From Buddleja alternifolia (taxonomy: Eukaryota > Streptophyta > Magnoliopsida > Lamiales > Scrophulariaceae), in assembly GCA_019426215.1 (NCBI GenBank), contig CM033399.1:21771022-21835021 (forward strand): a stretch of DNA of 64,000 bases, written 5' to 3'. The notes beneath the pieces were generated by a model. It made no database searches. It worked only from the letters and a program-made list of their open reading frames with translations, and had not been told where the DNA came from. The translations under genes and the position numbers were made by a program. This document shows, piece by piece, positions 11,770-23,499 of this stretch (the stretch's first letter is position 1; each line of letters starts with the position of its first letter).

Positions 11770-14060
11770 TATATATTCTTCTACTTTTGAAAAGACTTAT
11801 ATAATTTTAAGCCATACTCACCCAGTGTCAGACGAATACTAAATCTCAAGTCCATACTTCAATAGGGACATACAACACATGGTTATCGAGGTGCGCCTGT
11901 CACATAATAATTTTCTACATAATTAGACTATTTCACACTAATATGTAGCACTGATACGTATATATCTCAGGATCATGTTGATAATTACCTTGAGCTACAA
12001 CGACCATCGTAAGTCTCAATCTCCATTAGCCTTGAAAGGAATGTTGTCCTGTGTTCGTATCAAATCATCCCATAACTATGGTACTAAAATTTCTCTCCGA
12101 GCACCTTATACACTTCATGGTGTCACTCGTAAAACTCTTAACCCGTTGCACAAGACTAAGTTCTATAGACTAACTACATCAACTACACTCAAAATTTTGA
12201 TACAGTATACTCAACATACAAGTAGAAATTTCTAGACACCAATCATACACCTTGTAATTTCATCACAGTAGCAACTATAAAAATAATTTATTACTTAGAC
12301 AATATTGTACATAAGTTGGTTATAACTAAGACCTGAAGAAGCCCTCGCTCCAAGAAAAAGATGATGTGATTGGTGGGAGGATTCATGAGACGGGCGTGGT
12401 TAGGGCACCAATGTTGCGGCTCATCAACCCTGATCTGCGCTGCCTTCGGATGGTGCATCACCCGGGGTGCTTACTATTTGTTCTTCAGGTCACCTGATCA
12501 TTAACAACAGGTTAGGTTCCGTCGGAATAGATCCAACAAAAATGCAATGTATCACACATTTTCATGCCTTATATGTGACAAACTCTTTGATTCTGCAAAA
12601 AAGGTTAAAGAACATTATGAAGAAAACATCGTGAATTTTTTAAGGAAAAAAGGGGCTCTTCCCGTGAGAAGGGTGTTGTTGAGTGTGGAAACTACAAGAA
12701 CTTATTTCACATCCACAAAGAGTATAACAAGCACAAGTGCCCCCGCACAGGGTTTGCGAGCTACAACCAAATGGCAAGTTGGTTACAACTGCAATATTTA
12801 TTCCATTGTAGAAAATTAATAATTGTTGATAGACATTTATAAGTTCATAAGCGTGATGGCTTAATAATATCTACAACTCCAAAAAACAAGTTACTAATTA
12901 CAGGTTAGATTCGCATTTATCCAGTCCACCATATAAAATATAAAAATCTAATATTACGACCTGTTGTCTATTTATTTCTGTGCTAAGATAATATTTTGTA
13001 GACAACTCATATAACATTATAATTTAACCATATGAACTTTAATGAAAAGAAAATAATTTCAATTAATAATATAATTGTCAAGTTAATTAGTTTTAACTAA
13101 TTATTCTGAGGTATTATTAATAATTAACCAATTGATTAATTATTTACTAATACAATCAATTGTTAACCCATCATTATACTAACTCCTTATATCATTATTT
13201 CCTAGTTGACAGATTTTTAGTTAAAACAGCAACACATAAATGACAATGAATTGAAAGAATTAGTTCATTATCAACTAATCGCTCAATTAACTAATTTATC
13301 CAGGTGAAGAAATGCACACAAATAAAGGAGTAATCAATCATAACAAAATTCAAAAGAATAAACACTTTGATATAAATCCATTTTTTTCCTAGTCTTCTTC
13401 CTCTTTCACTATTTTCTTTACCTCTATTTCTTTTTCTTCCTTTACCATCACTACCAACACAAACCTACGCACACTACACTAAGAAATTCACATAACACAG
13501 AACATCCACGTACCCATATATCAATGCCTATATACACACAATAGCAAAGAGGCGGGAGGACCACTACCCCTACCCTTACCTCTACCTCCACCATAAATTG
13601 TCGCCTGGTAACATCATCATAGCACATGCACATACGACTCTCACTCCTCCGCAACTGATAATTCTCTTAGTCAGATATTTTTTTTCGATATAACTTGTGA
13701 GGTTAAATTATTAATTGCTTGAGGATTTGTGGATTAAATGAAGCAAGGAAGGTCTGGTTGATGAGGTGTTTAGGCAATGAGGTGGACATGCTCTTTAAAT
13801 GCCACGGCTGGAAATTTAAGCAAGAGTTGTCATCAAATTTCTTGCACCAACTATTTTTTTTATTTTTTTCCTAGATTATTCTAAATTCGAATTTTGTCCC
13901 TAAAAAAAATTCGATTTGTGATCAGTTCTTACTCAAATTCTAACTAATTGTAGATTGACCCATAATATCATTAGCCCAATTTAGTAAAAGTGGAGCAAAT
14001 ATAGTATTTTTAATAAATCGTATATTTAAATAGTGGGGCGTCACACCATTAATCAAAACA
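11770..14060. other. Unassigned AT-rich DNA; one degenerate zinc-finger-like fragment
   Basis: No intact gene is visible. Bases 12547-12819 are open and begin with TFSCLICDKLFDSAKKVKEH, which has the C-x2-C spacing and a following histidine of a C2H2 finger but lacks the second histidine. In another frame the next 100 bases give a Cys/His-rich run (VECGNYKNLFHIHKEYNKHKC). This may be a fragment of a zinc-finger gene with a frameshift, at low certainty. Bases 12960-13450 are AT-rich and 13380-13660 pyrimidine/purine-biased, with nothing recognisable. Confidence 0.3.
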
Positions 14061-15893
14061 CAACATGGGAAATTTCATAATGTATATCTTGGTGGCATAC
14101 AAGGGAGCTTGTGAGTCATTGGATGTGCTTTATACTAGTGTTATAAAATGATATGTTGATATTACAATGGTTCAAAATCCTACCTGAGTAGCATCAAATG
14201 AGTTTCACTCAAATGAATAGCATCTAATAAGTTGTATTCTTTGATAGGGAATTCTAATATATGAGACTTGGTTTTACGGTACATTTAACAACTGTGGAAA
14301 TTACAATGTAATGAGTCAAAATAACGATGTAATGAGAAATCCGATCTTGAATTAGTAAAGTCTTCGGCGAGGATAAGTTAATGAAGTTATTGACATGTCA
14401 GAGCTGTGTGAAAGAAAGGATAGAAGGCATCTATTAGTTTGTTGTAGGTGTTGTAACAAAAAATGTTGTATCAAAATGTTGCATCATTTTTTGTTGTGAG
14501 TGTTGTATCAATGATATACACACATTTTTGTATGTATCATATCTTGTATAATTGCTCCTAATGATCCGGAACAATTCTTATGTGCATGATTCTTAAGTGG
14601 AGGATATAGTTAAAAACATGCTTGATTTGAGTTTTTGCCCCAAAATATTACTCTTAATAAAAAATAATTCCCAAACCAATACTATTGAAAAAATATTTCC
14701 CAAACTATTACTTTAAATGCCATGTGTACACAAATTAATTTGTTTGAGACTTTTTATTTTCACTAGCATAAAGTACAAAGCTCATTTCCTAATACCCCAC
14801 CCCCATTCTAATAATAAAGAAATGAAAATAAAAATATTTCGTGTAATATTAGTGATGTGAAACCACTAACTCTCAGCCAGCATTTGGTAAAGTATTAAAG
14901 GCAACAATGTAAAAACCACACCAAATTTTTACATTTTCAACTCTTATCAAGGACTTTGTATTTGGTCAAATTGCACCAATGAAAGTGGTCCAGCTACATG
15001 ATTACTCTAGATTGATATTGAGTTGTAATTCGGTATAGACAGTTTCGCAATTATGTGGGTCTCGTAATGCTATCCACTAAAGAAGATGGAGAAATAGGGA
15101 AAGGCTTAGGTGGTGTTCCAAATGAAGGCCTAGTCTTGTTAGTTGGTTATCATATGCATATGGTATTAGTGTTTATGCCCTCAAATGCCATAAAGAGGAT
15201 AGATTTATAGGGCATTGAATTGTAACTAAACATTATTATATTAATAAAAGGCTTTTTCATGTTGTTTTCTTATAGGCATTTGTAAGGTTTAGTAAACAAC
15301 ATAAAGTCCTTGATAGTAAGGCGAACCTTCTACTCCCTATGGGTTAGGGAAAATGACACTAGAAGAGTTTGATCCTTAGTATCTAAAATGGTTCGCAAGT
15401 CAAAGAGAGTAATGATTGGACATCATTACTAGATAAAGACTTGTATGATATAAGTTTTGACAGGAAAGTGCCAGTCAAACACTATGAGCATGGTAGTGGG
15501 AACTTATGTCATAGACACCTCAGTTAGACTGATGTGTTCGAACATGGCTCGCATCAGTTTTGTCACATGGGTTTTCACTCAATGACAGTCAATGACAAAA
15601 CTGATAAGTTATGATAGGTACGCATGAACCTTAGACCTAAGGAATCATGGTAAAGATGTGCTTGTGACATCAAGTCTGTTATTAGAGTAGTTAGATCCAA
15701 TTCACCTGTTGGTGGGGTCGACCTCGAAGTGCGGCTTGATGGGCAAGTAGCAATCTTAACTGATTAGCAAAATGGAATTTATTCTCTCCTAAGTGAATGA
15801 GCTAAATAACCTATGCGGTCATGAATGAGTGAGGTCAAAAGACTTTGGCCTAAGCATTAGAGATACTCATGTTGGACATGAAAGTATACTCAT

Positions 15894-17735
15894 TTTTGGG
15901 TCCCGAGTTGCATACGAGAGGGTCTAAAAGGGGGGTTTTGAATAGACCCTGAAGTCTTTTTATGACTTCAAAAATATTTCGTATTAAAATACGTTTGGGA
16001 CGCTTGAAATGTAGACGCTTGACTGAGCGTTTACATGAATATGTAGACGCTTTGGCTAAGTGTCTACTTGGATATGTAGATGCTTTGGCTGAGCATCTAC
16101 TTGAAGATTGTTTTGATAAAATTAACTTAGACTCAAGATTTGAATACTATAACCATATAGGTTTAAAAGTTCAGTTCTTTAATCAGGGTTAGCACAACAG
16201 AATGATTTTATAAGTCTTCTCTTCGAAAGTGTTTAGCATCACAAAGTTTTCTTAGTTGCTTATCTTTAAATCGTTTTGAACGCTTAGAGAGCTTAGCGCT
16301 TGGTCAAGCGCGTAAGACTGGTTTTAAAGCTTAGCGTTCTCCTTTTCCAAATAGTATCTTAACTGTTTTAATGCCTTTTCAAAGATGTAATATGTAAGAG
16401 TAAAGTAAAGCAATAAAGCAGTAAGTGAGACAAGATATTGTAAGGTTCACTGAGTGGTGTAATCCCAGCTACGTCCTTCTTCTCCTCGAACACTTGGAGG
16501 CAATCCACTAAATTGATTCTTGAAGAGTCACACAGAGACTTCTACAAAATAGGGAACAAAGGATGTCGATGGCTTGAGCTCCTTGGTCACACAGATTTCT
16601 GCTACAAGACACTTCTATCCTCGGAAGACGATCTTGAGCTCCTTGATCACACAGATTTTAGCTCCAATAAAGACCTTCTTCAAGAAGCTTCTTTTACACA
16701 AAAATACTACTTGTGAATCAACAAACTTTCTCACTCAGATGAAAGGTGTTGAGGGTTTTGTCACGGGTTTGTTTGATGTTAGGAAGTTCAAACAACTTGG
16801 GATATCTCAATAGGAGTTTAGGGTTCTTCTTTGAAGATGTTTGAGATATCTGTGACTGTCTTTGGAATGTATTTAAGAAGTTTGAAGGATTTTGGCTATG
16901 GAGTTTCTAAGCTTTTCTCTCAAATAATATCAGCAAAGTTTGGACCTTTTCTAGTGTATATGAGTGTGTAGTCTTGGTCTTTTTTTTTTCTTCTTTAAAG
17001 GTTTTGCTGGAGGGTACTATTTATAGAGATACTTGGGATTTGTCCGTTGGACACATGCAGGCGCGTGTCTCTCACGCAGCGCGTCAAATAGTCCCTTTTT
17101 GACATTCCTTAATTTCTGCTGATTCCGATTGGATAAGAGCAGACTTGAACTCTGAATAGCTGACAGTCTAGTCAAAAGGTGGCTTGTCCACAAGTCATAA
17201 TGCCTTTTCACATTTAATGCACTTTCAAGCATTTAATGCGTTTTGAATTTATTTTCCGTTGGAAATAAATGTTTGTTGGATTGCATTAGAGTCCTCCATG
17301 ACTTGAGAATATATTTCAGGTGAATCTGATCTTCAATCGCTTGAGTGATTTGAGCTCTTGGTTCAGCACTCCTGGAACAGTCCTTTAGTGTTAGCTAGGC
17401 GCTAACGACAGTATCTTGAACGCTTGATTCATGAATCCTGAAATAGTCTTTAAGCGTTTGACAGACGCTTAAAACAAATCTTCATCTTCACTTGACATCA
17501 GACGCTGATCTTCAACTTCATCTCTAATAGACTCACCTAGAATTCTATTAGCGACTCGGTATCTAATTCTTAGTCTAAAATCTACAAAGATAAAAATTAC
17601 AAGCCTAATAAAATAACAAACATTCAAACGCTTATATAATAGTTCTATGAAAACATAAATTTACATTCTTTTTGGGGTCTAACATAAAATCCTATCTTGT
17701 CATCATCAAAACATCTAACATGAAATTTCCTAACA
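15894..17735 (-). repeat. 3' LTR of B1
   Basis: 1,842 bp, U5 terminus TTTTGGGTCCC (degenerate TGTTGGGTCCC) at 15894 and U3 terminus CCTAACA at 17735. A TATA box (minus strand CTATAAATAG) lies at 17017-17026. Bases about 16005-16110 hold three copies of a roughly 35-bp unit containing TAGACGCTTTGGCT; each unit is itself an imperfect palindrome. Most of the LTR from about 16500 on aligns with 31516-32584 of B2. Confidence 0.85.
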
Positions 17736-17750
17736 ATTTTCCCCTTTTTG
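17736..17750 (-). other. Polypurine tract of B1
   Basis: The minus strand reads CAAAAAGGGGAAAAT directly before the 3' LTR, the expected plus-strand primer position. Equivalent tracts adjoin the 3' LTRs of B2 and C. Confidence 0.75.
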
Positions 17751-17898
17751 ATGATGTCAAGACCTTAACTCTTATAACTCTTTTATAGATTAAGAGTTCC
17801 AAGAAAAGCCCAAAATAAATATAAGTCAGTGTTTAGAAAGTTAGATAAGTTAGCTAATATTAGATTAGCTTCAACTAAATGTTTAACCAATAAATCAT

Positions 17899-18215
17899 TT
17901 ATTCATATATATAGAATTGAAAGCGTAAATGATTTATACTGAAATGATGAATACCTACCTTTTCTTTCTCTTCTTCCTTAAACTGCTTTTGTTTCTCTTC
18001 TTCCCCCTTCTTGGCATCATCAAGGGAAGATAGCAATTTAGAGAAACTCTGACGCTTGAGAAGGAGAATCAGTTGGTGTGGGGAAAAACTCGGCCACTTC
18101 TCTCGACCACTCAGCGTCCACAATCACATCCACATCTAGAAGGACAATGTATAATTCTCTAGCGATTTCCACCACTGTTGATACCACTTGTTGATAAATC
18201 AACAACTAGCTCTAT
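17899..18215 (-). pseudogene. ORF3 remnant in B1
   Basis: Parts of the minus strand here match the B2 ORF3 exon near 35290-35510: the TTCTCTAGxGATTTCCACCAC block and the adjoining TGTTGATAAATCAAC block occur in both. The surviving reading frame carries a Lys/Glu-rich run near 17950-18010. A short stretch ATACCACTTGTTG near 18180, resembling the primer-site/LTR junction, is embedded in it. Only a small fraction of ORF3 remains. Confidence 0.55.
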
Positions 18216-18289
18216 GTCTCGCCTCAAGTTTTCTTTTAAAAGTTATGCATCATTTTATAAAAGTTTCTATCAAGTGTTGAAGGGAAATG

Positions 18290-18584
18290 TTCAACCACTT
18301 GTTGTAATATTTATGTTGACGCTTGAAATTAAATTATTTTTATGTTAGAGCATCTAACACATATCATGCAAAAAAATGCTAAGCGTTGATGATTATGCAT
18401 ATGAAAATAGTTTTTGATCATTGACGCTTACAGATATGTTCAAGTACAATTTTAAGGTTCCCCCTAAATTTGATAACTTGTAACACTTTTGAAAAACACT
18501 TTTAGATAATATAATAAAGTGAATTCCCCCTACATTATATGTCTAATGAAAATATGATGCATAATGATTAAGCGTTTAAATCAT
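18290..18584 (-). other. Fragment of the pol-ORF3 spacer in B1
   Basis: This block matches the C spacer at about 49070-49400, including TTTTTGATC(A/C)TTGACGCTT and the sequence around the pol stop. It joins directly to the 3' end of the truncated gag frame near 18592, marking the deletion breakpoint that removed the rest of gag and all of pol. Two purine-rich motifs (minus strand TTTAGGGGGAAC near 18457-18470, GTAGGGGGAATTC near 18522-18535) resemble polypurine tracts. Confidence 0.65.
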
Positions 18585-19439
18585 TTATACCTCGTTCTGG
18601 AATGATGGAATAGGATTTCTCTTTTCATATCTTAGAAAGTTCTTGAATTTCTTGACCAATAAAGCCATTTCCTTTTCCTCACTCGATTCTGTCGCTTCCA
18701 CCTCACTTACTGATTTTTCCTTGTTTTTGGTAGTAGCTATTAGAGCTCCGGAAGCAGTCGCTGAAGTCGACATGTCGCTGACTGCACCCAATTCGAATTT
18801 AAAAGCCCTTAGCTCCGAAAACACATGCTCTGGAGTTAGACTCTCCAACATCTGTGATTCTCTCATGGCAACAGTCTTTATCAAATACTTTCTTGGAAGA
18901 CTTCTGAATATCTTATTGACCATTTCCTTGTTGGTCAGTTCTTTATCCAGTGACGCTAACTCTGTAATGAGCAAAGTGAACCTTGCGTCCAATTGTTCTA
19001 GCATCTCGTTGGATTGCATTTTGAAATGCTCAAATCTTTGCATGGCAATAGAAAGCTTGTTTTCCTTGATTTGTGCTGAGCCACCACATATTATAGCCAA
19101 CTTATCCCATATTTCCTTAGTCGTAGAGCACGACTTGACCTTATTGAATAAGTTGTCATTATCACCTATGGTTGTATATAGAGCGTTCCCACCAACATTG
19201 TCCAAATTCGCTCTTCGACGCTTATCTGGCGACCATTCATGCTTAGGCTTCTCTACATAGCCATCAGGTGTTGCCTCTGTAGCTCCAGGAGCTCTGGTGA
19301 TGACTTTAAGAATTTGGATTGGCCCATCTGAAATGATATCACACATTTCATCATCACACGAACACAAATAGGTAAACGCTTTGACCTTCCATGAGTCATA
19401 GTTTGACTCGGTCAACTTGGGTACTCTTGCAAATGCCAT
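18585..19439 (-). CDS. Truncated Gag (N-terminal UBN2-type domain) of B1, open frame
   Basis: An uninterrupted 284-codon frame starting MAFARVPKLTESNYDSWKVK. This is the N-terminal capsid half of a copia Gag; recognisable features are the NYDSWK start, CSTTKEIWDKL near residue 105, and KENKLSIAMQRFEHFKM. It lacks the CCHC zinc knuckle and everything after about residue 272, where the frame runs into spacer sequence and stops. Gag forms the particle that packages element RNA. The same region in C is broken by a nonsense codon and a frameshift, so this pol-less derivative keeps the better gag N-terminus. Its usual promoter is gone because the 5' LTR lacks U3. Confidence 0.8.
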   Translation of the reverse strand: MAFARVPKLTESNYDSWKVKAFTYLCSCDDEMCDIISDGPIQILKVITRAPGATEATPDGYVEKPKHEWSPDKRRRANLDNVGGNALYTTIGDNDNLFNKVKSCSTTKEIWDKLAIICGGSAQIKENKLSIAMQRFEHFKMQSNEMLEQLDARFTLLITELASLDKELTNKEMVNKIFRSLPRKYLIKTVAMRESQMLESLTPEHVFSELRAFKFELGAVSDMSTSATASGALIATTKNKEKSVSEVEATESSEEKEMALLVKKFKNFLRYEKRNPIPSFQNEV

Positions 19440-19520
19440 AATTTTTTTTAAACCAACTAAATTTTAAAAGGGATCTGAACAAGCAGTTATGCTCGGAAAT
19501 TTAAAATTTCAAATTCAACC

Positions 19521-19532
19521 GCTCTGATACCA
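19521..19532 (-). other. Primer binding site of B1
   Basis: The minus strand reads TGGTATCAGAGC, a perfect initiator tRNA-Met primer site, two bases inside the LTR end at 19535. Confidence 0.9.
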
Positions 19533-19534
19533 CT

Positions 19535-19891
19535 TGTTGGGTCCCGAATTGCATACGAAAGGGTCTAGAAGGGGGGTTTTGAATAGACCCTGAAGTCTTT
19601 TTATGACTTGAAAAATATTTCGTATTAAAATATGTTTTGGACGCTTGAAATGTAGACGCTTGACTCAGCGTTTACTTGAATATGTAGACACTTTGTCTAA
19701 AGCGTCTACATATTCAAGTAGACGCTCAGCCAAAGCATCTACATATTCAAGTAAACGCTCAGTCAAGCATCTACATTTCAAGCATACAAAACGTATTTTA
19801 ATTTGAAATATTTTTGAAGTCATAAAAAGACTTCAGAGTCTATTCAGAACCCCCCTTCGAGACCCTTTCTTATGCAACTCGGGACCCAACA
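19535..19891 (-). repeat. Foldback 5' LTR remnant of B1
   Basis: Bases 19535 to about 19690 are the U5 end of the LTR (TGTTGGGTCCCGAATTGC...), and about 19700-19891 are the reverse complement of the same sequence, ending ...CTCGGGACCCAACA. The two arms meet in the GTAGACGCTTTGGCT palindrome repeat. There is no U3, no TATA box and no R. The whole remnant is one long imperfect hairpin. Confidence 0.85.
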
Positions 19892-22499
19892 CTCATTGAC
19901 CTCGATTCATTATGAGCTAAGCATATGGTCAAGTTCTGTGAGTTTGACTGAACCATGACTCTCACTTGACTGGGATATATGAATAAAGGGTTTATACTCG
20001 TACGGTATTCACAATATGAAAGGTTTTGAATGATCCTATTCATTCGTTCTCAATTGGAATACGATGTAGGCCACGAGATTGGCTAGGTGTTACCCACATC
20101 CTTTTGGTTTCCTCCCAATTTTCTTTTGAGACGAACCTAAAGAGCCGCGCTTAAAGGAATTGCAAAGGAAAAATTATGGAATAAGACTTGAGAAATTTTT
20201 TGGTATTAGATATCGCAATTAATTAATTAATTATCAGATGATTTTATTAATTAATTAAGTTAATGTGTTAATTAACTTCTTTATGGAATTAATTATAGAG
20301 TTAACGTGGATTAATTAGTTATTTAATTGATTTATTTATTGGATAAATAATATTCATTAAATAAATAATTAAAATAAAACCACAATTGGACTAATCCCGG
20401 AGCGCATTAAAAACGCCCAACTTGGCTTAGTTAGGTTATTTTCTTGTGTAGTACAAATATATTACTTAGTGAATATTAACCCTAGCCTAATTCATTATCT
20501 TTCTCTCCAAGTCAAAGTCTTCCACCTCTCTCTCTCTCTCTAGCTGTCTTCAAGGGAAGAAAAAGGAAGAACTTTTTGCTTCAATTCCGGCGTGGTGATT
20601 TAGAGACAGTAGCCGTTTTGCTGTTCAAAAGAGGATCACAAAGCTGGTTCAGAAATTCAATTACGCGAAGAAAGGTACACTTTTTCTAAACCATGATTTG
20701 AATACATGAAATCGAAGATGAGCCACCGTGGGATTTAAATTTTCGCTGCGTTTTTTATGTAAAAACCCAACATATGGGTTTAAAACTTGCTCCCTTAGTT
20801 GAAGAATTCCTGAGTGAAAAAGTACATGGTTTGTGGTATAGCACATCCATCATTTTTTCACCTCTTATCGAAGCTAAAAACAAGGCGTTTTCATTCCCCG
20901 AATATTTGAAGATGTACGGTGCTTTTCCCATAGGTGCAAGAAATCTTTTCAAGTTGTTCAAAGAAAATCTCATGTCCTACTTTATCCTGGTGGTGCTCGC
21001 GAGGCTCTGCATAGAAGAATTTGAAGCAAAATATCTCACTTCAAATCTTCGATTTTCTTGATTATTAGTACTAAAATTTTGTTTAATCGTAATCAAGGTG
21101 AAAAGTATAAATTATTTTGGAATGATCAGCCATAATTTGTAAGGATGATTGTTAGATATAGGGCCTTAATTGTACATCCTGGAGTTATCAAAGAGAATGA
21201 CAAAGCAGATGTAGTGTTGGCTTTATCCAATATATGATGGCTGATTAGTGAATTGCCTTTATGGAGCTGAGTTATCATAAAAAAGTAATTTATTCACATG
21301 TTATTTACACTATAAGACAGAGATTGAATAAGCTTGTTTGAAACATCTTATAAGGTCTTGCATATTAAAAGATGTTTTTGGAACTTATAAGATATTGGAA
21401 TTAATTAAAACATAAATTCTTAATGCTTTTTGAAAAAATATGACCATGTAGCTTATTCGATGCTATTAAATGCAATGTTGTAATGAAGATAGTATAAAAC
21501 AATAGTTCGTTATGATGTTCAAAATATAAGTTAGGAATCTAACTTATCTTGTAGGAGTTGATGAGGTCATAACATCATATTTTAGGAGTTTATAAGATCT
21601 TATTCTATTTTTTTATCAAATACTTTCTATCTTGTAAGCTCTCACACATCTTATAATACATTCCAAGGAACTCATAGGCTCACTAGAACACTAATGAAAT
21701 TTTATGTACATAAAAATAATCTACTAAAATTTGACTAAAAGTTTTTGCTCTTACTCTTATGGGTGTCTTACATTCTTAATTTTACTGCCAGTTAGTTTTG
21801 GACTATAATGACCTAATGAAAGTTCCTACCTGGAGTGACTGAATAAGAAGCGATAATGAAAAGTATGAATCATTTAATGTGAGGTAACCAACAATACCAA
21901 TAATATTTATTAGTGACTCAGTTTTTTTTAATAGAATGCAATTTTTTATAAGCCCCTTGACATTGAAGCTTCACTTTTGGTCGTAGGCTTGGAATGAGTG
22001 GCGAGATTGAAAATCCACTTTTATTTCTCCCGGGACTTCTACCAAAGATTCCAAGCCACTTGTATTGCCTATTTGGAAAGACATTTAATACAAAATAAAA
22101 AGTAGAGATGTTGAACGACAGAGAAAAAGCAAGAGAACTATGTTTGCAAATAAGATTGCATGTTCGAAAGTAAATATAGTACCTTCTTTAAAAAGTAACA
22201 AAGATCATTATAGAAATGTTATCGATGGATCTTTTACCGAACCGTTTGTGTTCCTATGGATCTCACTAGTCCTTGATGATGTCTTTGAATTGCAAGATTT
22301 GAAAGGCATGGATTTCGAAATGATCAAATAACTCATTGAGTTTGCTTGAATAATTTCAAGTTAAAATGAATTTCAAATATTTCGAAAATCATTTTGAGTT
22401 ATTTTTCCAATCAATATAGTGAATTTCAAAGGATTCCAATTTTGAGTTGTTTGACATCCTTTCTCCAAATCTAAATCCATTAATTCAAACACAACCTGG

Positions 22500-23499
22500 G
22501 AAGTTTCAAATGTATATCTTTGTGGTATACAAAGAAGCTTGTGAGTTATTGGAAGTGCTTTATACTAGTGTTATAAAATGATATGTTGATATTACAACAA
22601 CTCAAAATCCTACCTGAGTAGCATCAAATGAGTTGCACTCAAGTGAGTAGCATCTAATAATCTTTTTTTTTAAAAAAAAGGGGGGGGGGGGGGGGGTTGT
22701 ATTCTTTGATAGGGATTTGTAATGAATGGGTGAGTTGCACTCAAGTGAGTAGCATCTAATAATCTTTTTTTTTTAAAAAAAAAGGAGGGGGGGGGGGGTT
22801 GTATTCTTTGATAGGGATTTGTAAAGAATGGGACTTGGTTTTGCATGCAAAACATTTAACAATGGTAGAAAATACAATATAACGAGCCAAAATAACGATG
22901 TAGTGAGAAATGTTCAAACTTGATATAGTAAAGTCGTCGGCGGAAAGTTAATTAAGTTACTTTATTGACGTGTCAAAGGTGGTGAAAGAAAGGATAGAAG
23001 GCATACATTAGTTTGTTGTAGGTGTTGTAACAAAATTGTTGTATCATTTTTTGTTGTAGGTGTTGTATCATTGATATGCACACATTTTTTTATTGTATCA
23101 TAACTTGTATAATGGTTCCTAGTGATTCAGAAAAATACTTATGTGCATGATTCTCAAGTGAAGGATATAGTTAAAAACATGCTTGATTTGAGTGTTTTTT
23201 CCAAAATATTACTCTTAATAAAAATAATCCAACCTATTACTATTGGAAAAATATTTGCCAACTATCACTCTAGATGCCACATGTATTTTCATATGTACAC
23301 AAATTTATTTGTTTGAGACTTTTTATATTTACTAGCATAAAACACGTGACGTTTTTCCTAAAATCCCATCCCCTCCCCAAAATAAAGAAAAGAAAAAAAA
23401 ATATTTTGCCTAAAATTAATGATGTGAAACCACCAACTCTAAGCCAATATTTCGTAAAGTATTTAACGCAACAATGTAAAATATACGCCAAATTTTCAC
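22500..23499 (+). repeat. 5' flank of PES repeat unit 4, with a homopolymer block duplicated in tandem
   Basis: The sequence matches 8745-9650 and 14065-14930. Within it a 102-bp segment is duplicated: copies start at 22631 and 22733. Each copy contains T(8-9)-A(8-9) followed by a run of G (about 18 in the first; a GGAG-interrupted run in the second). The homologous position in units 2 and 3 has no such block, so the T/A/G tract is a local addition and was then duplicated. Confidence 0.7.

Larger units (their letters stand above)
15894..19891 (-). mobile_element. B1: rearranged non-autonomous Sirevirus-like element with inverted U5 ends
   Basis: A 4.0-kb element with perfect TSD CTCAT (15889-15893 and 19892-19896). 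In minus orientation it contains, from the right: a foldback LTR remnant (19535-19891), primer site, leader, gag start, a fragment of the pol/ORF3 spacer, a fragment of ORF3, a polypurine tract and a full LTR (15894-17735). Pol is absent. Both outer termini are the U5 end in opposite directions, so the element cannot have the usual U3-to-U5 structure. It must have been mobilised in trans by a related element such as B2 or C. Confidence 0.85.
15164..20772 (+). mobile_element. Solo LTR, family A, carrying nested element B1
   Basis: The left part 15164-15893 begins TATTAGTGTTTATGCCCTC (TG mutated to TA) and the right part 19897-20772 ends CCCAACA. A perfect 5-bp TSD TATGG lies at 15159-15163 and 20773-20777. 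Without the nested element the LTR is about 1.6 kb, similar to the other family A solo LTRs. It shares their CACCTGTTGGTGGGGTCGAC block near 15704. It interrupts the acyltransferase core exon of unit 3. Confidence 0.85.
14065..22340 (+). pseudogene. PES-like acyltransferase pseudogene, unit 3, split by a nested LTR insertion
   Basis: The 5' flank (14065-14900) matches units 2 and 4. The core exon begins near 14940, stops at 15163 and resumes at 20773 after the inserted element, continuing through EAKNKAFSFPEYLKMYGAF to about 21058. Later blocks are about 21129-21230 (weak EFVRM-type exon), about 21985-22095 (LLPKIPSHLYCLFGK in one frame) and about 22096-22340 (NKDHYRNVIDGSF, equivalent to the C-terminal DPYRN block). 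Several frameshifts and stops occur. It is the most complete copy apart from the insertion and the missing N-terminal exons. Confidence 0.7.

Noticed and set aside
18643..19260. 205-codon plus-strand frame
   Set aside because: It is antisense to the B1 gag frame, whose protein has clear homologues in C; no independent signal.
15164..20772. A complete family A element with internal genes
   Set aside because: The genes inside belong to nested element B1, which has its own TSD; the rest sums to one LTR.
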